Shown here in pieces: positions 44,879 to 52,598 of a stretch of 64,000 nucleotides of DNA. Made by a program: the position numbers and the translations under genes. The DNA is taken from positions 186,001 to 250,000 of the forward strand of contig NZ_JASHHX010000001.1 in the NCBI RefSeq assembly GCF_030056575.1. The letters are read 5' to 3'. Origin of the DNA: Rhodoblastus sp. 17X3. Lineage in GTDB: Bacteria; Pseudomonadota; Alphaproteobacteria; Rhizobiales; Beijerinckiaceae. The notes below the pieces were generated by a model. It was not told the DNA's origin. It searched no databases and saw nothing but the letters and a program-made list of their open reading frames with translations. How positions within the stretch are numbered: the first letter of the stretch is position 1; each line of letters starts with the position of its first letter.

Positions 44879-45307
44879 TCAGTCGCCGGTGATCACAACT
44901 TCCGGCACATCGGAATCGGCAAGGTCGAGGCCGTCTTCCTCGGCAAGTTCGACGCCGGTGATGCAGACGTCGCCGTCATCGACCACGACCTTGATCGGCG
45001 TCAGCGCCTTGCCCTGGCAGGGGCCGGAAAAGCAATGGCCGGTATCGAGGTCGAATTGCGCGCCATGTTGGCGGCAGACGAGGAAATTGCCTTCGTCGTC
45101 CATCAGTTCGCCGCCGCCGCCGTCGAGCGTCTTGCCCTGATGCGGGCAGGCGTTTTCGAAAGCATAAAAATTCGAGCCCTTGCGGGAGATCATGATCGGC
45201 CAGGGCGTTCCCTCGCCATTCTCTCCGCCGGCTTTCTTGAGCAGAAAGCCCCGGGCGTCGTTATCGTCGATTTCGAAGGTCCGGCAGATTGCGTAAAGCT
45301 CGTCCAT
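44879..45307 (-). CDS. Rieske-type [2Fe-2S] protein
   Basis: This 142-residue protein has the Rieske ligands in CPHQGKTL (C-X-H) and, further on, CRQHGAQFD (C-X2-H), separated by about 20 residues. This is the ferredoxin-like type (as in dioxygenase ferredoxins), without a membrane anchor. The linker is unusually rich in Gly and acidic residues (DGGGGELMDDEG). Position within the suf operon suggests it serves electron transfer linked to Fe-S or nitrogenase metabolism. Confidence 0.88.
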   Translation of the reverse strand: MDELYAICRTFEIDDNDARGFLLKKAGGENGEGTPWPIMISRKGSNFYAFENACPHQGKTLDGGGGELMDDEGNFLVCRQHGAQFDLDTGHCFSGPCQGKALTPIKVVVDDGDVCITGVELAEEDGLDLADSDVPEVVITGD

Positions 45308-45326
45308 GAATCGACTCCTGTTGAAT

Positions 45327-45689
45327 TTACAGCATTCCGAGTTCTAGCTTGGCCTCGTCGGACATTTTTTGCGCGTCCCAGGGCGGGTCGAACACAAGAT
45401 TGACCTTGGCGGCCTTTGTGCCCGGGGCCAGCAGAGCCGCCTTCTCGACCTGCCGCAGCATTTCTCCCGCCACGGGACAGCCGGGCGCCGTGAGGGTCAT
45501 GTCGATGTCGATCAGATCGGGGTTCGAGACGTCGAGCCGGTAGATCAGGCCGAGATCATAGACATTGACCGGAATTTCCGGGTCGAACACCGTGCGGATC
45601 GCGGCGATCACGTCCGTTTCGAGATCGCCTGTCCATTCGGGCAGCTCGACCGGATCTTCCGACATGGCGGCGGTCTGGCCTTCAATCAT
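45327..45689 (-). CDS. sufT: SufT/MIP18-type (DUF59) Fe-S assembly factor
   Basis: This 120-residue protein has the DUF59 core: VIAAIRTVFDPEIPVNVYDLGLIYRL (DPE motif), MTLTAPGCPVAGEML with a conserved Cys, and NLVFDPPWDAQKMSDEAKLELG. SufT helps mature Fe-S proteins under high demand. The start overlaps the sufS stop by 4 bases, so translation is coupled. Confidence 0.92.
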   Translation of the reverse strand: MIEGQTAAMSEDPVELPEWTGDLETDVIAAIRTVFDPEIPVNVYDLGLIYRLDVSNPDLIDIDMTLTAPGCPVAGEMLRQVEKAALLAPGTKAAKVNLVFDPPWDAQKMSDEAKLELGML

Positions 45690-46939
45690 GCGAACAGCTC
45701 CATTACGCGGCGGAGTCCCTTGACGAGGGCTTCGACGTCGTCATGCGTGTTGTAGAGCGCGAAAGAGGCGCGGGCGGACGCGGTCAGGCCGAGCTTGGTC
45801 ATCAGAGGCTGCGCGCAATGCGTGCCCGCGCGGACCGCGACGCCCGCCCGGTCGAGGATCATCGAGACGTCCTGCGGATGCGCGCCTTCGACATCGAAGG
45901 TCACGATCGCGCCCTTGTTCGGCGCGCGCCCGAAGATCCGCACCTTGCCAAGCTTGTCGATTTCCTCAGTGGCGTGGGCGAGCAGGGCCGCCTCATGCGC
46001 GGCGATCCCGGCGCGGTCGAGGCCCATCATGTAATCCAGCGCGACGCCCAGGCCGATGGCTTCGACGATCGGCGGCGTGCCGGCCTCGAAACGATGCGGC
46101 GGCGTAGCGTAGGTGACGCGATCGCGGTAGACGTCGGCGATCATTTCGCCGCCGCCCTGATAGGGCTGCATCGCCTCCAGCAATTCATATTTGCCATAGA
46201 GGAAGCCGATGCCCGACGGACCATAGAGCTTGTGCCCGGTGGTGACGTAGAAGTCGCAATCCAGCGCCTGCACATCCACAATTTCGTGCACGCTGCCCTG
46301 GCAGCCGTCGATCAGGACCTTCGCGCCGACGGCATGGGCGAGACGGATGATTTCCGCCACCGGAGTCACCGTGCCCAGCACATTGGACATGTGGGTGACG
46401 GCGACCAGCTTGGTTTTTTTCGTCAGCAGCTTGGCGAAACCCGCGAGGTCGAAGCTGTCATCGGCCGCCAGAGGCGCCCAGATGATTTCCGCGCCCTTGC
46501 GCTCGCGCAGGAAATGCCAGGGCACGATATTGGAGTGATGCTCCATCTCGGAGATGACGATCTGATCGCCTTCGCCGATTTCCGCGCCAAGGCTCGAAGC
46601 GACCAGATTGATCGCCTCGGTGCCGCCTTTGGTGAAGATGATTTCTTCGACCTTCCCGGCGTTCACGAAACGGCGGGCGGATTCGCGCGCCCTTTCGAAA
46701 GCCACCGTCGACTCGTTGGAGAGGAAATGCGCGCCGCGATGGACATTGGCGTAAGTGTCGGCATAGGCCGACAGGATCGCATCGAGCACGACCTTTGGCT
46801 TCTGCGCCGAGGCGCCATTGTCAAGATAGACCAGCGGCTTGTTGTAGACGAGGCGCGACAGGATCGGAAAATCCGCGCGCGCGGCCAGAACGTCGAAGGC
46901 CGGCGTCTTGGCGAGGGTTGCGAGGGCGTTATTCGACAT
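45686..46939 (-). CDS. sufS: Cysteine desulfurase SufS
   Basis: This 417-residue PLP enzyme supplies sulfur from cysteine for Fe-S assembly. The Schiff-base Lys is in TTGHKLYGPSGIGFLYG; the catalytic Cys is in VRAGTHCAQPLM near residue 370, the group II (SufS) pattern. The N-terminal FPILSRLVYNKPLVYLDNGA is family-typical. It overlaps sufD by 11 bases. No SufE or SufU partner is seen here; it may be elsewhere. Confidence 0.95.
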   Translation of the reverse strand: MSNNALATLAKTPAFDVLAARADFPILSRLVYNKPLVYLDNGASAQKPKVVLDAILSAYADTYANVHRGAHFLSNESTVAFERARESARRFVNAGKVEEIIFTKGGTEAINLVASSLGAEIGEGDQIVISEMEHHSNIVPWHFLRERKGAEIIWAPLAADDSFDLAGFAKLLTKKTKLVAVTHMSNVLGTVTPVAEIIRLAHAVGAKVLIDGCQGSVHEIVDVQALDCDFYVTTGHKLYGPSGIGFLYGKYELLEAMQPYQGGGEMIADVYRDRVTYATPPHRFEAGTPPIVEAIGLGVALDYMMGLDRAGIAAHEAALLAHATEEIDKLGKVRIFGRAPNKGAIVTFDVEGAHPQDVSMILDRAGVAVRAGTHCAQPLMTKLGLTASARASFALYNTHDDVEALVKGLRRVMELFA

Positions 46940-48215
46940 GGGAGGCCTCGCCGGCGTGACGAAGCATCCAGGTATGCGCGCAGGCGATGACGATCGCGCG
47001 CATGGCCTCGTTTTCGACCGTGTCCATCGCCTCGATCAGGAAGGCCTCGACCAGCATGGCGCGGGCCTCGGCTTCCGGAATGCCGCGGGCGCGCAGGAAG
47101 AACAGGGCGTTGGCGTCCAGTTCGCCGGCCGTCGCGCCATGGCTGCATTTCACATCGTCGGCGAAGATTTCCAGCTCCGGCTTGGTGACGATTTCCGCAC
47201 GGTGCGACAGCAGCATGGCGCGGCTGAGCTGGCGGGCGTCGGTTTTTTGCGCGGCCTGGGCGACCTTCACGCAACCTTGGTAGACGCCGCGCGAAGAACC
47301 GGCGAGAACGCCGCGGAACACCTGGGTCGAGGTGGTGTTGGGAACCGCGTGGTCCATCACGGTGGTGTTGTCGCAATGGCGCTTGTCGGCGACCATATAG
47401 GCGGCGTCGATGCGCGCGTCGGCTTCTTCGCCGGCAAGCTTCATCAGCGCCTCGTGGCGGGCGAAATGTCCGCCCTGCGAGAAATAGAAGCCGCGATAGG
47501 CCGCCTTCTCACCGACCGAGCCGACGGTCGCGGCGGTCTGCCGCGCTGCGGCGGCGAAATTTTCCAGCCGCACATGGGTCAGCTTGGAATTGGGCGCGAG
47601 GCTCAATTCGGTCACCACGGTGGCGAAGCTCGGCGCGCCATCGTGCGATTCGAACAGGGTCGCCTCGGCGTCTTCATCCAGCACCACGAGGATGCGCAGA
47701 TGACGGCCGTCGGCGGACGCCGCGTCCACGCCGCTCCAGTTGAAACGCAGGTGCAGCGGTGTCGCCAGCGTCACGCCCTTCGGAACGTGAAGGACGAGGC
47801 CCTCTTCCATCAGGGCGGTATTGAGATTGATGATCGGATGATCCGCTTGCGGATTGATGCGGCCGATGATTCCGGCGAAGGGCGAGTCCTTTTCCGCCAG
47901 AACCTTGCGCAGGCTCTGCGCGCCCATGGCGCAATAGGAGGATTTGGAATCGTCCAGCACGCCGTTCTCGAAGGCGGCGACGCAGGCTTCGGCCAGCGCC
48001 GGCGGCGCGTCGAGATCGGACTCGACCTTCACCGTCTCATGCAGCGCCTTGGCGAGGTCGGAATAGCGCCACGCCTCGATGCGGCGGTTCGGCAGGCCGA
48101 CATGGGCGAATTTTTCGCTGGCTGCGTCGATCAGCGCGCCGAGCCAGGGCGCAGCTTCGCTGCGCCGCGCCGCTACGCTGGCGAGGAGATTGTCGAGCGA
48201 GACCACCTTTGCCAT
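46929..48215 (-). CDS. sufD: Fe-S scaffold subunit SufD
   Basis: This 428-residue beta-helical scaffold subunit carries the conserved SufBD core: MDHAVPNTTSTQVFRGVLAG, VKCSHGATAGELDANALFFLRARG and the C-terminal IPEAEARAMLVEAFLIEAM. It partners SufB and SufC. The ATG at 48215 has GAGG 6 bases upstream; a longer frame would overlap sufC. It is 7 bp after sufC. Confidence 0.94.
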   Translation of the reverse strand: MAKVVSLDNLLASVAARRSEAAPWLGALIDAASEKFAHVGLPNRRIEAWRYSDLAKALHETVKVESDLDAPPALAEACVAAFENGVLDDSKSSYCAMGAQSLRKVLAEKDSPFAGIIGRINPQADHPIINLNTALMEEGLVLHVPKGVTLATPLHLRFNWSGVDAASADGRHLRILVVLDEDAEATLFESHDGAPSFATVVTELSLAPNSKLTHVRLENFAAAARQTAATVGSVGEKAAYRGFYFSQGGHFARHEALMKLAGEEADARIDAAYMVADKRHCDNTTVMDHAVPNTTSTQVFRGVLAGSSRGVYQGCVKVAQAAQKTDARQLSRAMLLSHRAEIVTKPELEIFADDVKCSHGATAGELDANALFFLRARGIPEAEARAMLVEAFLIEAMDTVENEAMRAIVIACAHTWMLRHAGEASHVE

Positions 48216-48222
48216 ATCGCCC

Positions 48223-48972
48223 TCACGCGGCTTTGTTGATGACGGCGTCGTAGCCATTTTCTTCGAGTTGCAGGGCGAGGCTCTTGTCGCCGGACATCAC
48301 GATCTTGCCGCCGGACAGGATGTGGATCACGTCGGGGACGATGTAATCCAGCAGGCGCTGGTAATGGGTGATGACGAGGAACGAGCGGTCCGGCGCGCGC
48401 AGCTTGTTGACGCCTTCCGCGACCAGTTTCAGCGCGTCAATATCGAGGCCTGAGTCCATTTCGTCGAGGATCGCCAGCCTGGGCTTCAGCAGCGCCATCT
48501 GCAGCGTCTCGTTGCGCTTCTTTTCGCCGCCGGAGAAGCCGACATTGAGCGGGCGCTTGAGCATGTCCTCGGAGATGTTCAGCTCCTTGGCGGCGGCGCG
48601 CACGGTGCGCAGGAATTGCGCGGCGTCGAGCTCCGGCTCGTTGCGCAATTTCGCCTGGGCGTTCATCGCCGTCTTGAGGAAGTTCATGGTCGAGACGCCG
48701 GGTATTTCCATCGGATATTGGAAGGCGAGGAAAATGCCCTTGGCGGCGCGTTCTTCCGGCGACAGGGCCGTGACGTCCTCGCCGTAGAAATCGATCTCGC
48801 CGCCCGTCACTTCATAGCCGGCGCGTCCGGCGAGCGTATAGGAGGTGGTGGATTTGCCGGCGCCATTGGGGCCCATGATCGCATGGACTTCGCCCGGCGG
48901 CACAGTAAGGGAAAGGCCCTTGAGAATTTCCTTGCCAAACACGTTGACGTGGAGGTCCTTGATCTCAAGCAT
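48223..48972 (-). CDS. sufC: Fe-S assembly ATPase SufC
   Basis: This 249-residue ABC-type ATPase has Walker A GPNGAGKST, signature VGFSGGEKKRNE, Walker B LAILDEMDSGLDIDAL and the His loop LVITHYQRLLDYI. It drives conformational change of the SufB-SufD scaffold. The ATG at 48972 shares a base with the sufB stop (TAATG), giving tight coupling. Confidence 0.96.
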   Translation of the reverse strand: MLEIKDLHVNVFGKEILKGLSLTVPPGEVHAIMGPNGAGKSTTSYTLAGRAGYEVTGGEIDFYGEDVTALSPEERAAKGIFLAFQYPMEIPGVSTMNFLKTAMNAQAKLRNEPELDAAQFLRTVRAAAKELNISEDMLKRPLNVGFSGGEKKRNETLQMALLKPRLAILDEMDSGLDIDALKLVAEGVNKLRAPDRSFLVITHYQRLLDYIVPDVIHILSGGKIVMSGDKSLALQLEENGYDAVINKAA

Positions 48973-50435
48973 TATCCAACGCTCCCTTCGAGGCTGATGC
49001 CGACGAGCTTTTGCGCCTCGACAGCGAATTCCATGGGCAGTTGCTGCAACACTTCGCGGCAGAAACCATTGACGATCAGCGCCACCGCTTCCTCGGTCGG
49101 AATGCCGCGGGACAGGCAGTAGAACAGCTGGTCGTCGGAAATTTTCGACGTTGTCGCCTCGTGCTCCAGAATGGCTTTCGGATTGCGCGACTGAATGTAG
49201 GGCACGGTATGGGCGCCGCACTGGTCGCCAAGCAGAAGCGAGTCGCATTGGGTGAAATTGCGCGCCCCATCCGCCTTGGCGTGGATGCTGACCAGACCGC
49301 GGTAGGTGTTCTGCGCCTTGCCCGCCGAAATGCCCTTCGAGATGATGCGGCTCGACGTGTTCTTGCCGAGATGCAGCATCTTGGTGCCGGTGTCGGCTTG
49401 CTGGAAATTATTGGCGATGGCGATCGAATAGAATTCGCCGACCGAATTGTCGCCGCGCAACACGCAGGAGGGATATTTCCAGGTGATGGCCGAGCCGGTT
49501 TCGACCTGGGTCCAGGAGATTTTCGAGCGGTCGCCACGGCAATCGCCACGCTTGGTGACGAAATTATAGATACCGCCCTTGCCGTTCTCGTCGCCCGGGT
49601 ACCAGTTCTGCACCGTGGAATATTTGATCTCGGCGTCTTCCATCGCGATCAGCTCGACGACAGCCGCATGGAGCTGGTTCTCGTCGCGCTGCGGCGCGGT
49701 GCAGCCTTCGAGATAGGAGACGTAGGAGCCCTTGTCCGCGATGATGAGCGTGCGCTCGAACTGGCCGGATTTGGCGGCGTTGATGCGGAAATAGGTGGAG
49801 AGCTCCATCGGGCAGCGCACGCCCGGAGGAATATAGACGAACGAGCCCTCGGAGAAGACGGCGGCGTTCAGCGTGGCGTAGAAATTGTCAGACGCCGGAA
49901 CCACGGTGCCGAGATATTGCTTCACCAGCTCGGGATGGGTCTTCAGCGCTTCCGAGATCGGGCAGAAGATCACGCCGACCTTGCTGAGCTCTTCCTTGAA
50001 GGTGGTGACGACCGAGACGGAATCGAACACCGCGTCGACTGCGACCTTGCGCTGCTCGACGCCGGCGAGAACTTCCTGCTCATGCAGTGGAATGCCGAGC
50101 TTCTCGTAAACGCGCAGCAGTTCGGGATCGACCTCGTCGATGGATTTCGGCTTGTCGCTGTCGCTCTTGGGCGCCGCGTAATAATAGGCGTCCTGGAAGT
50201 CGATCCTGGGATAATCCAGCTTGGCCCAGGTCGGCTCCTCAAGGGTCAGCCAACGGCGGTAGGCGTCGAGGCGATATTGGAGCAGCCAGTCGGGCTCGTC
50301 CTTTTTCGCCGAAATGAAGCGGATAACGTCTTCGTTCAGGCCCTTGGGGGCAAAGTCGGATTCGATTTCCGAAACGAAGCCATATTTGTACTTCTGGTCC
50401 GCGAGGTCCTGAAGGGTGTCCGTCTCTTCGCTCAT
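48972..50435 (-). CDS. sufB: Fe-S scaffold subunit SufB
   Basis: This 487-residue scaffold subunit on which Fe-S clusters form has [51 protein letters not shown] and [23 protein letters not shown], all strongly conserved in SufB. It is the first gene of an eight-gene operon that ends with a Rieske, an unknown and an ABM gene. No IscR/SufR-type repressor is near; a sigma-54 promoter match lies 113 bases upstream. Confidence 0.96.
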   Translation of the reverse strand: MSEETDTLQDLADQKYKYGFVSEIESDFAPKGLNEDVIRFISAKKDEPDWLLQYRLDAYRRWLTLEEPTWAKLDYPRIDFQDAYYYAAPKSDSDKPKSIDEVDPELLRVYEKLGIPLHEQEVLAGVEQRKVAVDAVFDSVSVVTTFKEELSKVGVIFCPISEALKTHPELVKQYLGTVVPASDNFYATLNAAVFSEGSFVYIPPGVRCPMELSTYFRINAAKSGQFERTLIIADKGSYVSYLEGCTAPQRDENQLHAAVVELIAMEDAEIKYSTVQNWYPGDENGKGGIYNFVTKRGDCRGDRSKISWTQVETGSAITWKYPSCVLRGDNSVGEFYSIAIANNFQQADTGTKMLHLGKNTSSRIISKGISAGKAQNTYRGLVSIHAKADGARNFTQCDSLLLGDQCGAHTVPYIQSRNPKAILEHEATTSKISDDQLFYCLSRGIPTEEAVALIVNGFCREVLQQLPMEFAVEAQKLVGISLEGSVG

Positions 50436-50547
50436 GTCAGACTTCCGACCTTGGCAAGTGTGGCTTTCAAATCAACGGCTTGCGCCGCGCCTTTCGGCTC
50501 GGCTCGCGCCGCCGCTTTTGTGCGCCGCAGCGCCCTTGGCAGAGAAT

Positions 50548-50562
50548 GCAAGGGCGGCGCCA
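50548..50562 (-). promoter_or_regulatory. Sigma-54 promoter of the suf operon
   Basis: The minus strand reads TGGCGCCGCCCTTGC: GG and GC are exactly spaced and two positions differ from TGGCACGNNNNTTGC. It lies 113 bases before the sufB ATG, just downstream of the TPR gene stop. No perfect TGT-N10-ACA was found at the usual distance. Confidence 0.6.
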
Positions 50563-50569
50563 CAGTTGA

Positions 50570-51058
50570 TCAGCGGGCGACTCCGGCAGCGAGTTCGGCG
50601 ATCACCGGCCAGCCGACGGCGCCGGTGGGGTCAAGCTGGCGCAGGGCGTCGAGAATCTCTCCCGCCTGCTCGCTTTCGTTGCGGCGCAGATGAATGAAGG
50701 CGAGGGCCTTCAGCGTATAGAGCGCGAAGCGTCCGGCGCCGTCGGGGATTTCCCTCTGCGGAACCCATTCGCGCCAGTTTTCGGGCCATCCGGCCTGCCG
50801 CGCGGCCTTTTGCATGCCGCTCTGGGCGGCTGCGCGGGCCTCGTCGAGATTGCCGTGATAGGTGTGGATCTTATACAGGCAATAATAGGTCGGCAGCTCT
50901 TCGGGGGCAGCCGCGAGCGCCTCGCGGAACAGCTGTTCGGCCCGGTCGAAATCGCGGCGATAGGCGACGACGCCCTTTTGCAGCAGGTCGTCGATCTCGG
51001 GGGGAAGCTCGCCGAAATTGATCGTTTCGGGCTCCGGAGCCGGAAAGGGAATGAGCAT
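50570..51058 (-). CDS. TPR-repeat protein linked to nif genes
   Basis: This 162-residue soluble protein has at least one clear tetratricopeptide unit (RDFDRAEQLFREALAAAPEELPTYYCLYKIH, split as RAEQLFREALAAAP and ELPTYYCLYKIHTYHGNLDEA) and a further helical pair near the C-terminus (ALKALAFIHLRRNESEQAGEIL). TPRs mediate protein contacts. The ATG at 51058 follows AGAGGACCAG. It is placed between the suf operon and the divergent glutaredoxin gene and may be regulated by NifA through a -24/-12 match. Confidence 0.8.
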   Translation of the reverse strand: MLIPFPAPEPETINFGELPPEIDDLLQKGVVAYRRDFDRAEQLFREALAAAPEELPTYYCLYKIHTYHGNLDEARAAAQSGMQKAARQAGWPENWREWVPQREIPDGAGRFALYTLKALAFIHLRRNESEQAGEILDALRQLDPTGAVGWPVIAELAAGVAR

Positions 51059-51098
51059 TTCTGGTCCTCTGGACGGGGAAGTTTTCGTCCAATCGCCT

Positions 51099-51113
51099 GC
51101 AAAAGCGGGGCCG
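51099..51113 (-). promoter_or_regulatory. Possible sigma-54 promoter of the TPR gene
   Basis: The minus strand reads CGGCCCCGCTTTTGC. GG and GC spacing is exact, but three consensus positions differ. It lies 40 bases before the ATG. Such matches can occur by chance in GC-rich DNA. Confidence 0.4.
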
Positions 51114-51144
51114 GGAGCGGCGTCGCATTTCGGACATGGGCCCT

Positions 51145-51160
51145 TGTCGCTAAACCGACG
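51145..51160. promoter_or_regulatory. Near-match NifA site between TPR and glutaredoxin genes
   Basis: TGTCGCTAAACCGACG matches TGT-N10-ACA except for the last base. It is 59 bp upstream of the plus-strand promoter at 51220 and could serve both divergent genes. Confidence 0.35.
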
Positions 51161-51219
51161 CGCATTTTCTTCAAGCTTTTCGCCGCAAAGGCGGGCGCCG
51201 GGCAAAGGGGACGCCCGGA

Positions 51220-51234
51220 TGGTCCCAGTTTTGC
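51220..51234 (+). promoter_or_regulatory. Sigma-54 promoter of the glutaredoxin/ferredoxin pair
   Basis: TGGTCCCAGTTTTGC, followed by A, has GG and GC exactly spaced and a perfect TTTTGCA end; it differs from the consensus at three positions of the -24 flank. It lies 96 bases before the glutaredoxin ATG. Confidence 0.6.
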
Positions 51235-51329
51235 ATTGCAACGCGCGAGCGGACTTTGCCTTGTCCGCGCCATTCTGCTCTGCCCGCTCTGCTTTGGCAG
51301 ACGTGACGAACCAATCGAGAGGTCAATCG

Positions 51330-51665
51330 ATGACGGAAAAAACCAGTGAGCGCATCAAGTCCATTATCGATGGCGCCGATGTGGTTCTGTTCATGAAGGG
51401 CGTGCCGGCCCAGCCGCAATGCGGCTTTTCCGCCGCCGTGGTTCAGGTCCTTGGCGGCCTCGGCGTGAAATATGACGCAGTCAACGTTCTCGCCGATCCC
51501 TATGTGCGCGAAGGCATCAAGGCCTTTTCCAACTGGCCGACGATTCCCCAGCTCTATGTGAAGGGCGAATTCATCGGCGGCTGCGACATCGTGCGCGAAA
51601 TGGCCGCTTCGGGCGAACTGACCCAGCTCTTCTCCGAAAAGGGCGTGGAGAAGGTGACGGCATGA
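51330..51665 (+). CDS. grxD: Monothiol glutaredoxin (Grx4/GrxD type)
   Basis: This 111-residue protein has the CGFS active site (GVPAQPQCGFSAAVVQVL, about residues 27-44), the glutathione site WPTIPQLYVKGEFIGGCDIV and no N-terminal extension. CGFS glutaredoxins hold and transfer 2Fe-2S clusters together with glutathione. The ATG at 51330 follows GAGAGG. The stop overlaps the ferredoxin start by 4 bases, so the two products are made together. Confidence 0.95.
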   Translation: MTEKTSERIKSIIDGADVVLFMKGVPAQPQCGFSAAVVQVLGGLGVKYDAVNVLADPYVREGIKAFSNWPTIPQLYVKGEFIGGCDIVREMAASGELTQLFSEKGVEKVTA

Positions 51666-52012
51666 GCACCGAGACTGCGACAATCGCCGACGTGCCGCAA
51701 CTCTACACGCGGCACGTCTTCGCCTGCTACACCCAGCGTCCGGCGGGCCATCCGCGCGGCTCCTGCGGCGCCCAGGGCGCGCAGCCCTTGTGGGACCGCC
51801 TGTCGAAAAAGCTCGAGGCCGAACGTATGCCGGACATCGGCTTCACGGCTGCCGGTTGCCTCGGCTTCTGCCGTGCGGGCCCGCTGATGGTCGTCTATCC
51901 TGAGGGCGTCTGGTATGCGCCGAAAACGCCGGAGGATATCGACGAGATCGTCGAGACTCATCTCAAGGGCGGCCAGTTGGTCGAGCGCCTGGTGGTGGTT
52001 CTGACGCGCTGA
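51662..52012 (+). CDS. Thioredoxin-like [2Fe-2S] ferredoxin
   Basis: This 116-residue protein resembles the thioredoxin-fold 2Fe-2S ferredoxins (Shethna/NuoE-like type): RHVFACYTQRPAGHPRGSCGAQGAQPLW supplies two Cys and AAGCLGFCRAGPLMVVYPEGVWY the other two. In Azotobacter a related Shethna protein protects nitrogenase from oxygen; whether this one does so is unknown. It is translationally coupled to grxD. Confidence 0.85.
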   Translation: MSTETATIADVPQLYTRHVFACYTQRPAGHPRGSCGAQGAQPLWDRLSKKLEAERMPDIGFTAAGCLGFCRAGPLMVVYPEGVWYAPKTPEDIDEIVETHLKGGQLVERLVVVLTR

Positions 52013-52051
52013 GGCGCGCAATTTCGGCGTCCGGCGCATGTCGCCGGATGG

Positions 52052-52107
52052 GGCGGGAAGCGCCGGCGACCGCAAGCCAGAGCCGGATCGCTTCCCGCCA
52101 TTTTTTT
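52052..52107 (+). terminator. Strong intrinsic terminator of the grxD-ferredoxin operon
   Basis: GGCGGGAAGCG and CGCTTCCCGCC pair over 11 bp; the 26-base loop has its own CCGGC/GCCGG stem. ATTTTTTT follows. It lies 40 bases past the ferredoxin stop. Confidence 0.85.
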
Positions 52108-52124
52108 CAGGCGCACGTCATTTT

Positions 52125-52598
52125 TCAGGCGGCTGTCGTGGCCGCGCGGGCCTTTTTCTGCGCCGCGCGCAGATGAGACAGGCAATCGATATTGGCGGCC
52201 ATATCCATGGCCGAAAAGCCGTCCGGAGTCTCCAGCGCGATATCCGCTCCCCGCGCCAGCAGATGCGCGACGACTTCGCTGCGGCCGGATGACGAGGCGT
52301 ACATCAGCGCGGTGGCGCCATTGTCGTTAAGATTGTCCATGTCGATTCCCGCTCCGATCAGCAGGTCGATCATGTCGAGATGGCGCTCGACGCAGGCAAG
52401 CCACAAGGCGTTGTTGCCGTCGCCGTTGCGCGCGGCGATTTCGCCGCCGGACGCCAGGATTTTTCGCGCCATGTCGCAATCGCCCTTGAGCGCGGCCCGC
52501 ATCAACGGGGTTATCTCATTCGCGCCGCGGCCGTGGATGTCGTCGCCGGAAAAGCCTTCCTGACGCAGCCAGGCGACGAGATCGGGATCCTGAATCAT
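52125..52598 (-). CDS. Ankyrin-repeat protein of nif accessory operon
   Basis: This 157-residue protein has about three ankyrin repeats: ITPLMRAALKGDCDMARKILASGGEI, NNALWLACVERHLDMIDLLIGAGID and ATALMYASSSGRSEVVAHLLARGADI (each split here at its natural break). The Ala/Lys-rich tail has no motif. Ankyrins mediate protein contacts. It overlaps the SagB-like gene by 4 bases and is the last gene of the four-gene operon. Confidence 0.85.
   Translation of the reverse strand: MIQDPDLVAWLRQEGFSGDDIHGRGANEITPLMRAALKGDCDMARKILASGGEIAARNGDGNNALWLACVERHLDMIDLLIGAGIDMDNLNDNGATALMYASSSGRSEVVAHLLARGADIALETPDGFSAMDMAANIDCLSHLRAAQKKARAATTAA

Noticed and set aside
52106-52135. Direct repeat TTTTTCAGGCG twice, considered as an attachment site
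   Set aside because: Only about 11 bases, 19-20 bases apart, with no integrase or element between.
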